From assembly GCA_023953835.1 (NCBI GenBank), contig JAMLJB010000001.1, positions 1,922,001 to 1,986,000 of the forward strand: a DNA stretch of 64,000 nt, given 5' to 3'. Positions 35,866 to 44,912 of the stretch are shown piece by piece. Each line of letters begins with the position of its first letter. Positions within the stretch are counted from its first letter, which is position 1. The stretch comes from Rhizobiaceae bacterium (GTDB lineage: Bacteria; Pseudomonadota; Alphaproteobacteria; Rhizobiales; Rhizobiaceae). Under the pieces are notes generated by a model, which made no database searches, was not told the origin of the DNA, and was given only the letters and a program-made list of their open reading frames with translations. Both the position numbers and the translations under genes were made by a program.

Positions 35866-36264
35866 TTGCGGAAGAAGGCCGATCCCGCGCCTTCGCCGGC
35901 CGAGGTCAGCGGACAGTTTGCCGCCGATCAGGCCCTTCAAACCGTCCTTGCCAGTCTGGAAGATTCCAAGGCGGAAGATATCGTCACCATCGACATCCAC
36001 ACGAAATCCAGCCTCGGTGACTATATGGTCATCGCGTCGGGTCGTTCGCATCGCCATGTCGCGGCGGTCGCGGATCACCTGCTGAAGGCGCTCAAGGACA
36101 AGGGCCATGGCAATGCCCGTGTCGAGGGGCTGCCCGGCGCGGATTGGGTGCTGATCGACGCAGGCGATATCATCGTCCATATTTTCCGGCCCGAGGTTCG
36201 CGAGTTCTACAACATCGAAAAGATGTGGCAGGCGCCCGACCTCGAGGAAGAAACCATCCATTAG
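35866..36264 (+). CDS. rsfS: ribosomal silencing factor RsfS
   Basis: RsfS binds L14 and blocks 30S-50S joining when nutrients are scarce. The DUF143 core is clear: LEDSKAEDIVTIDI, SSLGDYMVIASGRSHRHV, and GDIIVHIFRPEVREFYNIEKMW. No in-frame ATG exists. TTG 35866 gives MRKKADPAPS; CTG 35854 would give a four-residue longer head and lies closer to AAGGAAAG. A six-codon ATG mini-frame (35837-35857) overlaps this CTG. The exact start is therefore unsettled. rlmH follows 39 bp downstream. Confidence 0.9.
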   Translation: MRKKADPAPSPAEVSGQFAADQALQTVLASLEDSKAEDIVTIDIHTKSSLGDYMVIASGRSHRHVAAVADHLLKALKDKGHGNARVEGLPGADWVLIDAGDIIVHIFRPEVREFYNIEKMWQAPDLEEETIH

Positions 36265-36303
36265 CGACCGGCGGCGAAAGCTGCGCGGCGCTCTGGGGCG
36301 GCG

Positions 36304-36786
36304 ATGAAGATCGGTATTTGCGCTGTGGGCCGGATGAAGGCCGGCCCCGAGAAGGAACTTGCCGACCGCTATTTCGACCGTTTCGCCAAGGCCGGGCCTT
36401 CGCTCGGGCTGGAATTCGGCGGGCTTTTCGAGATTCCCGAAAGCCGCCTCGCTGGCGTTGACGAGCGACGGCGCGACGAGGCCGCCCGGCTGCGGCCCGG
36501 GCTTGCGGCGGGTGCGGCGCTGGTCGTGCTCGACGAGCGCGGCAAATCGATTTCCTCCGAGGCATTTGCATCGAAGCTGGCGCTGTGGCGCGACGGCGGC
36601 CAGAAGGCGTGCGCCCTTTTGATCGGCGGGCCGGACGGGCACGACTCCGCCATTCGCGACGAGGCTTCGCTGCTCTTGTCCTTCGGCGCCATGACATGGC
36701 CGCATCAGCTTGCGCGCATCATGCTCGCCGAACAGCTCTACCGCGCCGCCACGATCCTCTCCGGGCATCCCTATCATCGGGCGTAA
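36304..36786 (+). CDS. rlmH: 23S rRNA (pseudouridine1915-N3)-methyltransferase
   Basis: The 160-residue SPOUT methyltransferase acts on assembled 70S ribosomes at position 1915. The conserved C-terminal knot is seen as LLIGGPDGHDSAIRDEA, followed by SFGAMTWPHQLARIMLAEQLYRA. The latter block is diagnostic of RlmH. Paired with rsfS, as in most bacteria. Confidence 0.96.
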   Translation: MKIGICAVGRMKAGPEKELADRYFDRFAKAGPSLGLEFGGLFEIPESRLAGVDERRRDEAARLRPGLAAGAALVVLDERGKSISSEAFASKLALWRDGGQKACALLIGGPDGHDSAIRDEASLLLSFGAMTWPHQLARIMLAEQLYRAATILSGHPYHRA

Positions 36787-36810
36787 TTGCCAGGGGGCAT
36801 TGCGTTCATT

Positions 36811-36877
36811 ACCCCTCATCCGCCTGCCGGCACCTTCGCCCCTTGTGGGAGAAGGTGGCGGCAGCCGGATGAGGGGT
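36811..36877. repeat. 67-bp intergenic palindrome (rhizobial type)
   Basis: ACCCCTCATCCG at the left end and CGGATGAGGGGT at the right end are perfect inverted copies. The inner arms TGCCGGCACCTTC and GAAGGTGGCGGCA continue the stem with one mismatch, closing on a short loop at CCCTTGTGGG. Similar palindromes are dispersed between genes in rhizobia. It may serve as the end of the rlmH transcript. Only one copy was seen in the window. Confidence 0.75.
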
Positions 36878-36943
36878 CGGTTTCCGTTTCCGGAATCATG
36901 GTTGATGGTTCGTTAAGAAAGCCCGCGCTAATGTCATCGTGAA

Positions 36944-38263
36944 ATGATTGCCGCGAGCTTGCCGACTATCCGCAGGAAACCCTTGGTGCTGTGCCTTGCC
37001 GCAGCGCTCATGCTTTGGGCCGCGCCTGCTTACACGCAGGAAACGGCTTCAATTGCGAAATCCGCCGACAGCGCGCGATTCGAATATGACAGGGTGCTTC
37101 ATGAAATCACCGTGTCGGACGAACGCGTCGCTGGCCTGCGCGCCGACATTGCCAAACTTCGGAAGGACGACGCGACGCTGACTGCCGCGCTGGTGCAGGC
37201 CGCCAAGACGGAGACCAAGCTCGGCGAGGACGTGGAGGCGATTTCCGCGCGGCTCGAACCTCTTAAAGAGCAGCAGGTGATCGTGCGCCAGTCGCTTCTC
37301 GAACGCCGCGACGTGCTGGCGGAGGTGTTGGGCGCGCTCGAACGCATGGGGCTCAACCCGCCGCCCGCGATCCTGGTCAGCCCGGACGACGCGCTCGCTT
37401 CGGTGCGAAGCGCGATCCTTCTCGGCGCGGTCGTGCCGGAACTGCGCGGCGAGACACAGAGCCTGCTCGCCAAGCTTACCGAACTGGCGCGTCTCGGCGA
37501 CGAGATCGAAGCCGAACGGAAGCGCCTTGCCGCCGCGGTCGAAGAGCAGGCCACGGAGCGCAAGCGACTCGCCATGCTTCAGGACGAGAAGCAGCGCCTG
37601 CAGGAAAAGAACAAGTCGGAGATCGAGCAGGAGCGCAAGCGTGCAGCCGAACTCGCGAAGAAGGCGCGCAGCCTGAAGGACCTGATCGCATCGGTCGAGC
37701 GCGAGGCGAAGCGCAAGGCGGCGGAAGAGGAAAGGGCAAGGCGCGAGGACGAAAAGAAGCGGCAGCGGGAGGAAGAACTTGCCGCCATGCCGATCCCCGA
37801 AAGCAACAGTCTGATCGGGGCGATTCCGTTTGCATCGCTGAAAGGGCATGTCGCGTTGCCTGCGCTCGGGCAGATTACCGAACGATTCGGCTCGCGCAAC
37901 AGTAACGGCTCAGTGATGCTTGGTGACACGGTTGCGACACAATCGGGCGCGATTGTGACCGCGCCGGTTGACGGTAGCGTCCTTTATGCGGGACCGTTCC
38001 GGTCATATGGTCAACTCTTGATACTTGATGCAGGCGATGGATATCATATCGTGCTTGCAGGGTTGGGCCGAATAGCCGTAATGCAAGGTCAGGCAGTGCT
38101 TTCGGGCGAGCCAGTGGGTTCGATGAGCGAAAGCAAGATGGTGAGTGCGACGTCGGATTTGCCGGAGGGAGCGAATCCTGAACTTTACATCGAATTCCGC
38201 AAGGACGGGAAATCGATAGATCCGTCTCCGTGGTGGGCGAGCAGGATTTCTGGAAGGACATGA
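36944..38263 (+). CDS. envC: murein hydrolase activator EnvC-like (degenerate LytM/M23)
   Basis: A 439-residue exported protein. The signal peptide is LVLCLAAALMLWAAPAYTQ. Long coiled-coil helices rich in Glu/Lys/Arg cover residues about 45-280, and a C-terminal LytM-like domain covers about 300-430 (LGQITERFGSRNS, GSVLYAGPFRSYGQLLILDAGDGYHIVLAG, LYIEFRKDG). The Zn ligands HxxxD and HxH of active M23 peptidases are absent, as in EnvC, which activates amidases rather than cutting peptidoglycan itself. It is followed by ctpA one base later; this pair is conserved in proteobacteria. Confidence 0.87.
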   Translation: MIAASLPTIRRKPLVLCLAAALMLWAAPAYTQETASIAKSADSARFEYDRVLHEITVSDERVAGLRADIAKLRKDDATLTAALVQAAKTETKLGEDVEAISARLEPLKEQQVIVRQSLLERRDVLAEVLGALERMGLNPPPAILVSPDDALASVRSAILLGAVVPELRGETQSLLAKLTELARLGDEIEAERKRLAAAVEEQATERKRLAMLQDEKQRLQEKNKSEIEQERKRAAELAKKARSLKDLIASVEREAKRKAAEEERARREDEKKRQREEELAAMPIPESNSLIGAIPFASLKGHVALPALGQITERFGSRNSNGSVMLGDTVATQSGAIVTAPVDGSVLYAGPFRSYGQLLILDAGDGYHIVLAGLGRIAVMQGQAVLSGEPVGSMSESKMVSATSDLPEGANPELYIEFRKDGKSIDPSPWWASRISGRT

Positions 38264-38264
38264 G

Positions 38265-39590
38265 ATGATACGCAAACTTTCTCTGCTGGCCGCCGGCGCG
38301 CTGATGGGCGCGAGCGCCCTGGCCATCGTGCAGGGAGGCGTGGGTTCGCCCGCAAATGCCGCAGCGTCTGAAACCTACAAGCAACTCGCTATTTTCGGCG
38401 ATATTTTCGAGCGTGTGCGCAGCCAGTATGTGACGCCGCCGGATGAGAAATCGCTGGTCGAGAATGCCATCAACGGCATGCTGACCTCGCTGGACCCGCA
38501 CTCCTCATACCTCAATGCGGAAGCCGCGCAGGACATGCGCGTGCAGACCAAGGGTGAGTTCGGCGGCCTCGGCATCGAGGTCACGATGGAGAACGATCTC
38601 GTCAAGGTCATCACGCCGATAGACGACACGCCTGCTTCCAAGGCGGGCGTTCTGGCGGGCGACTACATTGCCAAGATCGACGGCGAGGAAGTGCGCGGCA
38701 TGACGCTCAACGATGCCGTGGACAAGATGCGCGGCAAGGTCGATACGCCGATCAAGCTGACCATCCTGCGGCAGGGCGCGGACAAGCCGATCGACCTGAC
38801 CGTCATGCGCGCAATCATCAAGGTCAAGGCCGTGAAGTATCGCGTCGACAATGATGTCGGCTACATGAAGATCACCTCCTTCACCGAAAAGACCTATGAC
38901 GATCTCGAAGACGCCATCGCCAAGATCAAGGCGCAGGTGCCCGACGAGAAGCTCAAGGGCTATGTGCTCGACCTTCGCCTCAATCCGGGCGGGCTTCTGG
39001 ACCAGGCCGTCAGCGTTTCGGATGCTTTCCTCGACCGTGGCGAGATCGTCTCGACCCGCGGCCGCGATCCGAAGGACATTTCGCGCTTTGACGCCCGCGC
39101 CGGTGACGATGTCGGCGGCAAGCCGATGATCGTGCTCGTCAATGGCGGCTCGGCCAGCGCCTCGGAGATCGTGGCCGGCGCACTTCAGGACCATCGCCGC
39201 GCGACGATCCTCGGTACGCAATCCTTCGGCAAGGGTTCGGTGCAGACGATCATCCCGCTCGGCGAGAACGGTGCGCTGAGGCTGACGACCGCGCTGTACT
39301 ACACGCCGTCGGGCAAATCGATCCAGGGCAAGGGCATCACGCCCGACATCAAGGTCGAGCAGCCGCTGCCGGATGAACTCAAGGGCCGCGACCTCACGCG
39401 CGGCGAGTCCGACCTCAAGGGCCACATCAAGGGCGTCGAGGAGGGCGAGGACGGATCTGGTTCGGCCGCCTACGTGCCGCCGGAGCCGAAGGACGACATC
39501 CAGCTCAACCGTGCGCTGGAATTGCTGCGCGGGCAGAAGACCGACCCGGCCTTCCCGCCGAATCCGCAAAAGGCGGTTCTCAACCAATAG
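38265..39590 (+). CDS. ctpA: C-terminal processing peptidase, S41 family
   Basis: A 441-residue periplasmic protease with an N-terminal signal (LSLLAAGALMGASALAIVQGG). Its PDZ domain covers about residues 95-175 (LGIEVTMENDLVKVI, TPASKAGVLAGDYI). The S41 catalytic serine is near residue 297 in VNGGSASASEIVAGAL and the lysine near 322 in GTQSFGKGSVQT. C-terminal acidic linker and tail are typical of alphaproteobacterial CtpA. It trims proteins involved in envelope integrity. A strong terminator follows. Confidence 0.95.
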   Translation: MIRKLSLLAAGALMGASALAIVQGGVGSPANAAASETYKQLAIFGDIFERVRSQYVTPPDEKSLVENAINGMLTSLDPHSSYLNAEAAQDMRVQTKGEFGGLGIEVTMENDLVKVITPIDDTPASKAGVLAGDYIAKIDGEEVRGMTLNDAVDKMRGKVDTPIKLTILRQGADKPIDLTVMRAIIKVKAVKYRVDNDVGYMKITSFTEKTYDDLEDAIAKIKAQVPDEKLKGYVLDLRLNPGGLLDQAVSVSDAFLDRGEIVSTRGRDPKDISRFDARAGDDVGGKPMIVLVNGGSASASEIVAGALQDHRRATILGTQSFGKGSVQTIIPLGENGALRLTTALYYTPSGKSIQGKGITPDIKVEQPLPDELKGRDLTRGESDLKGHIKGVEEGEDGSGSAAYVPPEPKDDIQLNRALELLRGQKTDPAFPPNPQKAVLNQ

Positions 39591-39595
39591 TTTCG

Positions 39596-39620
39596 GGGCG
39601 GCCTTCGGGCCGCCCTTTTC
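39596..39620 (+). terminator. Rho-independent terminator after ctpA
   Basis: GGGCGGCC and GGCCGCCC form a perfect eight-base stem with a TTCG tetraloop, followed by TTTTC. It ends the envC-ctpA transcript. Confidence 0.9.
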
Positions 39621-39725
39621 GTTTGGCGGTTGTGGCTGCTTTTCGCTTGCAGCAACACACTTCCCCTTTGCATCATGCTATGGGGAACTCAAAAGTGATT
39701 CGGCCTGTGCCGGCGGAGCATATGC

Positions 39726-40889
39726 TTGCTGCCTGATGATCTCGACAAGCCCTTGGGGCAAAGCACCCGGCCTTCGCGCGCGCGCCGCATCAACCGCGTG
39801 GCGGCGTGGGGCACCTTGCTTGGCCTGCTGGTCCTCGCCGCCTCGGCGGCCATTGCGCTCAGGGAGCGTCCGTTCCGCACCGTCGACCCGCAGGTCGCTT
39901 CCGCCGACAAGCCCAAGAAGGCAGCGCCGGGAAACAATTCCGGCAATGCAGCCAAATCGCCTTCGATCACGGTGACGTCGGGCGGCAGCGACGGACCTTC
40001 GATCATCAAGATCAACCCCTCGACAGACGGCACCAGCACCGGGGCCATCGTCATCAGCGACCCGAGCGCCATGCATCAGGATCTGCGCGTCGCGCATATT
40101 CCCGATCGCGCGCTGCTCGAAGACAGCGACAAGGGGCCGCTGCCGATCCGCGCCGCCGATGGCCGCAGGCCCTTCGATGTCTATGCGCGCCCGTGGTCGG
40201 GTGCGCGTGGCGCGCGCGTTGCCATCGTGATCGGCGGTCTGGGCGTCTCGCAGTCCGGCACGCAGGAAGCCATCACGGGCCTGCCGCCGGAAGTGACCCT
40301 TGCCTTCGCCTCGCAGGGCAACAGCATCGGGCGCTGGATGCAGGAGGGCCGCCGCACGGGCCACGAGGTCATCATGCAGGTGCCGCTGGAGCCGTTCGAC
40401 TATCCGAACGTCAATCCGGGACGCCACACCCTGACGGTCGATGCATCCCCCGACACCAATATCGATAACCTGCTCTGGACGCTGGCGCGCACCACCAATT
40501 ACACGGGTGTGATGAACTATATGGGCGCGCGCTTTACCAGCGACAGTGCGGCCATGCAGCCGGTCATGGCAGAACTGGGCAGGCGCGGTCTGCTCTATCT
40601 TGACGACGGCACGTCGTCGCGCAGCGTCGCCGCCGATCTGGCGGCGGCGAACGACGTGCCCTTCGCCGCCGCCGATGCGGTAATCGATTCGGTGCAGGAC
40701 CGCAGTTCCGTGCTCGACAAGCTCGACCAGCTCGAACGCATCGCCCGTGCCAAGGGATATGCGGTTGGTACAGGCTCGGCCTTCGGCGTGACTGTCGAGG
40801 CGGTGCGGTCGTGGGCGGCGGAAGCCCGCCGCCGCGGCATCGAGATCGTGCCTGTCTCCGCAATCGTGCAGGACCCCGAGCAGGGCTGA
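39726..40889 (+). CDS. divergent polysaccharide deacetylase family protein (YibQ/DUF610)
   Basis: A 387-residue protein with a cytoplasmic head (PLGQSTRPSRARR), one membrane helix (AAWGTLLGLLVLAASAAIAL) and a periplasmic DUF610 deacetylase-like domain from about residue 160 (RVAIVIGGLGVSQSG, MQVPLEPFDYPNVNPG, YTGVMNYMGARFTSD, GLLYLDDGTSSRSV). The start is TTG 39726, supported by GGCGGAG at seven bases; the nearby ATG at 39722 is out of frame. The gene usually follows envC-ctpA, as here, pointing to a role in the cell envelope. Catalytic activity is unproven. Confidence 0.87.
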   Translation: MLPDDLDKPLGQSTRPSRARRINRVAAWGTLLGLLVLAASAAIALRERPFRTVDPQVASADKPKKAAPGNNSGNAAKSPSITVTSGGSDGPSIIKINPSTDGTSTGAIVISDPSAMHQDLRVAHIPDRALLEDSDKGPLPIRAADGRRPFDVYARPWSGARGARVAIVIGGLGVSQSGTQEAITGLPPEVTLAFASQGNSIGRWMQEGRRTGHEVIMQVPLEPFDYPNVNPGRHTLTVDASPDTNIDNLLWTLARTTNYTGVMNYMGARFTSDSAAMQPVMAELGRRGLLYLDDGTSSRSVAADLAAANDVPFAAADAVIDSVQDRSSVLDKLDQLERIARAKGYAVGTGSAFGVTVEAVRSWAAEARRRGIEIVPVSAIVQDPEQG

Positions 40890-40892
40890 CGC

Positions 40893-41405
40893 ATGGCGAA
40901 GACGAAGCCGACGGACCTTCCCTATCGTCCCTGCGTGGGCATCATGGTGCTGAACGCGGAAGGGCTTGTCTGGACCGGACACCGCAAGGTGGAGCGCGAC
41001 AGCGAAATGACGGGCTCCAGCCAGCTCTGGCAGATGCCGCAGGGAGGGATCGACAAGGGCGAATCGCCGCTCGAGGCCGCTCGGCGGGAAATCTTCGAGG
41101 AAGCCGGGATGGAGAGCCTGTCGCTGGTGGCCGAGGCGCCGCGCTGGATCAAATACGACCTTCCATCCGACCGCATCGGCATCACCTGGGGCGGGAAATA
41201 TAGGGGCCAGAAACAGAAATGGTTCGCCTTCCGCTTCGAGGGCGAAGAAACCGAAATCCGCATCGATCCGCCGCCCGCCGGGCACAAGGCCGAGTTCGAC
41301 GAATGGGCATGGAAACCGCTGGCGCAACTGCCCTCGCTTGTCGTTCCGTTCAAGCGGCAGGTTTACGAGCAGGTCGTCGCGGTCTTCGCGCATCTTGCGC
41401 GATAG
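40893..41405 (+). CDS. rppH: RNA pyrophosphohydrolase
   Basis: A Nudix hydrolase (170 residues) that removes pyrophosphate from mRNA 5' ends to start decay; it may also hydrolyse dinucleoside polyphosphates. The Nudix box is [20 protein letters not shown] followed by AGM near residues 51-73. The alphaproteobacterial RppH blocks [11 protein letters not shown] and WQMPQGG precede it, and the [14 protein letters not shown] block follows. Start ATG is three bases after the previous stop, so it is co-transcribed with the DUF610 gene. Confidence 0.94.
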   Translation: MAKTKPTDLPYRPCVGIMVLNAEGLVWTGHRKVERDSEMTGSSQLWQMPQGGIDKGESPLEAARREIFEEAGMESLSLVAEAPRWIKYDLPSDRIGITWGGKYRGQKQKWFAFRFEGEETEIRIDPPPAGHKAEFDEWAWKPLAQLPSLVVPFKRQVYEQVVAVFAHLAR

Positions 41406-41484
41406 GCTGACCCAAAAGGCATCTGTTGCGGTGCGCCAGTTCAGCCATTACCAATTGTCCGGTCGTCATGACGAGTGGGAAAGA

Positions 41485-42630
41485 ATGCCGGAACGACCGA
41501 GCGCAGCGTTATTTTGTGAAACAGCCGGCTATGCTCGCGTCGGCGCCCTGCTGACGATCGATCTCGGCGCCGTGCGCCGCAACTATCGGCATCTCAAGGG
41601 ATTGATGGGAGGCGCACCCTGCGCCGCCGTGGTGAAGGCCAACGGCTATGGTCTCGGCGCGACGGCGATCTCGCAGGCGCTGCAACTCGAAGGCTGCAAC
41701 AACTATTTCGTCGCCCATGTTGGCGAGGGGCTGTCGCTGCGCACGGCGCTCGGCGCCGACCCTTCGATCTACGTGCTGAATGGCCTGCCGCCGGGTAGCG
41801 AGGCGGAGGCCGCGCATGCGGGACTGAGGCCCGTTTTGAACAGTCTCGAACAACTTGCCGCGTGGCGTGCCGCCGCTGGCCGGAAGGGCCGCAAGCTGGC
41901 CGCCGCCGTGCAGGTCGACAGCGGCATGTCGAGGCTTGGCATGGCCCCTTCCGAGGTGGAGCAGCTTGCCGCCGACGCCGCCGCGTTCGATGGCGTAGAG
42001 GTGGCGCTGGTGATGAGCCACCTTGCCTGCGCGGACGAGCCGCAGCACCCGGCCAACGAGCTTCAGCGCGCGAGCTTCGAAAAGCTCCGCCGCCGGCTGC
42101 CGGATGCGCCTGCCTCCTTCGCCAATTCGTCCGGCATTTTCCTCGGCGCGGCGTTCCATTTCGATCTGGGGCGTCCGGGCGTCGCGCTTTATGGCGTCAA
42201 CCCCACGCCCGGCAGTCCCAATCCGATGCAGCCCGTCGTGCGGCTCGACGCAAAGGTCGTGCAGACGCGCGAGATCGGCGACGGCGTCGGCATCGGCTAC
42301 GGCCATGCGGCGCGGGCGCGCCTGAACATGCGGCTGGCGACGGTTTCGCTCGGCTACGCGGATGGCTGGCATCGCAGCGCCGCAGGCGCTGCCTGGTTCA
42401 AGGGCACGCGGCTGCCCTTTGCGGGGCGCGTCTCCATGGACAGCATCATCCTCGACATCACCGCGCTGCCGCCGGGGACGCTCAAAGCTGGCGACCTTGT
42501 CGAGTTCATCGGGCCGGACCAGAGCGTCGACGATGTCGCGCAACTGGCGGGTACGATCGGCTATGAAATCCTGACCGGCCTTGGTAGCCGGTTCGAACGC
42601 ATCTACACGGGCCAAGGCCCAAACGCTTGA
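41485..42630 (+). CDS. dadX: alanine racemase (PLP), catabolic/DadX context
   Basis: The 381-residue fold-type III PLP enzyme interconverts L- and D-alanine. The PLP lysine is K51 in [11 protein letters not shown] and the second catalytic tyrosine is in [21 protein letters not shown] is the usual C-terminal block. ATG 41485 follows GGGAAAG; an open frame extends upstream into rppH but is not needed. dadA starts ten bases downstream, so this is a dadX-dadA alanine catabolism operon. If no other alr exists in the genome it also supplies D-alanine for peptidoglycan. Confidence 0.93.
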   Translation: MPERPSAALFCETAGYARVGALLTIDLGAVRRNYRHLKGLMGGAPCAAVVKANGYGLGATAISQALQLEGCNNYFVAHVGEGLSLRTALGADPSIYVLNGLPPGSEAEAAHAGLRPVLNSLEQLAAWRAAAGRKGRKLAAAVQVDSGMSRLGMAPSEVEQLAADAAAFDGVEVALVMSHLACADEPQHPANELQRASFEKLRRRLPDAPASFANSSGIFLGAAFHFDLGRPGVALYGVNPTPGSPNPMQPVVRLDAKVVQTREIGDGVGIGYGHAARARLNMRLATVSLGYADGWHRSAAGAAWFKGTRLPFAGRVSMDSIILDITALPPGTLKAGDLVEFIGPDQSVDDVAQLAGTIGYEILTGLGSRFERIYTGQGPNA

Positions 42631-42640
42631 GGGGGCGAAA

Positions 42641-43894
42641 ATGAAGGTTCTTGTTCTGGGCAGCGGTGTCATTGGCGTCACCGCCGCCTACTATCTCGCG
42701 GAGCAGGGGCACGAGGTGGAGGTCGTCGACCGCCAGCCCGGCCCCGCGCTCGAAACCAGCTTCGGCAATGCGGGCGAGGTGTCGCCCGGCTATTCCTCGC
42801 CTTGGGCGGGACCGGGCGTCCCGGTCAAGGCCATCAAGTGGCTGCTCATGCATTTCGGCCCGCTCGTCATCCGGCCGAAGGTCGATCTCGCAATGGCGAC
42901 CTGGGTGCTGCAGATGCTCGGCAACTGCACTGCCGCCCGCTACGCGGTCAACAAGAAGCGCATGGTGCCGATTGCCGAATACAGCCGCGATTGCCTCAAG
43001 CAATTGCGCGCAGACATCGGCATCGAATACGACAACCGTGCGCAAGGCACGCTCCAGCTTTTCCGCACGCAGGCGCAGGTCGACCATACCGGAGACGACA
43101 TCGAAGTGCTCAGGCAGTTCGGCGTGCCTTTTGAAACACTGGACCCGGAAGGCTGCATTCGCGCCGAACCTGCGCTCGCCAATGTACGCGACAAGTTCAA
43201 GGGTGGCTTGCGGTTGCCCGGCGACGAGACCGGCGACTGCAAACTGTTCACCGAACGGCTTGCAGAACATGCGCGCAAGCTGGGCGTCACCTTCCGCTTC
43301 GACACTGCCATCAAGGGCATCGCCACGCAGGCCGGAAAGATCGCGGGCGTGGATACGAGCGCCGGCCTGCTGAAGGCGGATGTCTATGTCGCGGCGCTCG
43401 GAAGCTACACGCCGTTGATCGTCAAGCCGCTCGGGCTGAACGTACCGGTGTTTCCGATCAAGGGCTATTCGATCACCGTTCCGATTGCCGATGCATCCTG
43501 CGCACCCGAATCGACCGTCATGGACGAAACCTACAAGGTCGCGATCACGCGGCTTGGCGAGCGCATCCGCGTCGGCGGCACGGCGGAGATTTCCGGCTAC
43601 GACCTTGCTTTGCGCGAAGGTCGTCGCGCCACGCTGGTGCATTCCGTGACGGATCTGTTTCAAAATGGCGGCGATATTTCCAAGGCGAGCTTCTGGTGCG
43701 GCCTGCGTCCCATGACGCCCGACGGCCCGCCGATCATCGGCAAGACGCGATACGATAATCTTTACCTCTCGACCGGCCACGGAACGCTTGGCTGGACCAT
43801 GGCCTGCGGTTCGGGCCGGGTGCTTGCCGACACCATTTCGGGGCGTAAACCGGAGATCGACATTTCCGAGTTGAATCTTACCCGCTACGGTTAG
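42641..43894 (+). CDS. dadA: D-amino acid dehydrogenase, small subunit type
   Basis: A membrane-associated FAD enzyme (417 residues) that oxidises D-alanine and other D-amino acids to keto acids, passing electrons to the respiratory chain. It starts [19 protein letters not shown] (FAD motif). The DadA-specific blocks [22 protein letters not shown] and [17 protein letters not shown], and the C-terminal [17 protein letters not shown], are intact. ATG 42641 has GAGGGGG upstream. Its stop overlaps the convergent LysR gene by four bases. Confidence 0.96.
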   Translation: MKVLVLGSGVIGVTAAYYLAEQGHEVEVVDRQPGPALETSFGNAGEVSPGYSSPWAGPGVPVKAIKWLLMHFGPLVIRPKVDLAMATWVLQMLGNCTAARYAVNKKRMVPIAEYSRDCLKQLRADIGIEYDNRAQGTLQLFRTQAQVDHTGDDIEVLRQFGVPFETLDPEGCIRAEPALANVRDKFKGGLRLPGDETGDCKLFTERLAEHARKLGVTFRFDTAIKGIATQAGKIAGVDTSAGLLKADVYVAALGSYTPLIVKPLGLNVPVFPIKGYSITVPIADASCAPESTVMDETYKVAITRLGERIRVGGTAEISGYDLALREGRRATLVHSVTDLFQNGGDISKASFWCGLRPMTPDGPPIIGKTRYDNLYLSTGHGTLGWTMACGSGRVLADTISGRKPEIDISELNLTRYG

Positions 43895-44772
43895 ACGAAC
43901 AGTGTCCGTTCTTTCTCGACCGCCTTGGAAATGAACGCGGCGACAGCCTGTACGCGGCGCAGCGTTCGCACGCTTTCATGATAGACCAGCCAGTAGGAGC
44001 GCCGGATCGGCGGCACGCATTCGATTGGCACGAGTTCCGGAATCGAATGCGCGATGAAGGAATGGAGAATGCCGATCCCCGCGCCGGAGCGCACCGCTTC
44101 CGTCTGGCCCATGGCTGAGGAAATGGCGAATGCCGCGTCCCATTGCGGGCTGAACTCGGCGGAATAGTCGAGCGAAGGATTCACCACGAGGTCCGGTACG
44201 TAGCCGATCAGGCGATGACCGGCCAGCGCGTCACGGCTGGCGGGCGCGCCGTGACGCTCGACATAGGCGCGCGCGGCAAAGAGGCCGAGTGTATAATCGA
44301 CCAGCTTTGCCGCGACCAGCCGTCCTTCCGAAGGACGCTCTACGGTGATCGCGATATCCGCCTCGCGGCGCGACAGCGAGAACGAGCGCGGCACCGGCAC
44401 GAGCTGGATTTTCAACTCCGGATGCTGCGCCGTCAGCATGCCGAGCCGCGATGCGAGAAAGGCGACGCCGAAGCCATCTGGCGCACCGATGCGCACCGTG
44501 CCGGTCAGGGTCTGGTCCTCTTCGGCGATTTCGGCGCGGGCTTCGATCATGTCGGCTTCCATGCGCTCGGCCACGACAAGGAAGCGCTCGCCCGCAGGCG
44601 TCAGTTCGCTGCCTGTGGTCAGCCGCCGGAACAGCTTTGCATTGAGCGCCTCTTCGAGCGCCGCGACCCGTCGCGATACGGTGGCATGGTTGAGGTCGAG
44701 CCGTCGCGCCGCGCCGAGTATCTGCCCGGCCCGCGCGACCGCGAGGAAAATGCGAACGTCGTCCCAGTTCAT
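43891..44772 (-). CDS. LysR-family transcriptional regulator
   Basis: A 293-residue LysR regulator, N-terminal helix-turn-helix at residues 2-60 ([20 protein letters not shown], then [13 protein letters not shown]) and a C-terminal effector domain. It is divergent from mmsA with a 140-bp gap, so it probably controls methylmalonate-semialdehyde dehydrogenase; this pairing is frequent in rhizobia. The recognition helix has NHATVSRR in place of the common QPAVSRQ. The inducer is unknown. Its 3' end overlaps that of dadA. Confidence 0.88.
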   Translation of the reverse strand: MNWDDVRIFLAVARAGQILGAARRLDLNHATVSRRVAALEEALNAKLFRRLTTGSELTPAGERFLVVAERMEADMIEARAEIAEEDQTLTGTVRIGAPDGFGVAFLASRLGMLTAQHPELKIQLVPVPRSFSLSRREADIAITVERPSEGRLVAAKLVDYTLGLFAARAYVERHGAPASRDALAGHRLIGYVPDLVVNPSLDYSAEFSPQWDAAFAISSAMGQTEAVRSGAGIGILHSFIAHSIPELVPIECVPPIRRSYWLVYHESVRTLRRVQAVAAFISKAVEKERTLFV

Positions 44773-44912
44773 GGGCGCACATTACCCTGCAAAAATCAAA
44801 GCTCAATCCGGTGTCGGTCATTATTTTCCGCACAACGGTTGGGATTTCGCTCGCGTTGCATTTCCGGCCCGGAAGGAGAAAATGCAACAACACAAATCCA
44901 GGGAGAGAAACC

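Noticed and set aside
39678..41393. 571-codon antisense frame over the deacetylase-like and rppH genes
   Set aside because: Shadow of conserved genes on the plus strand.
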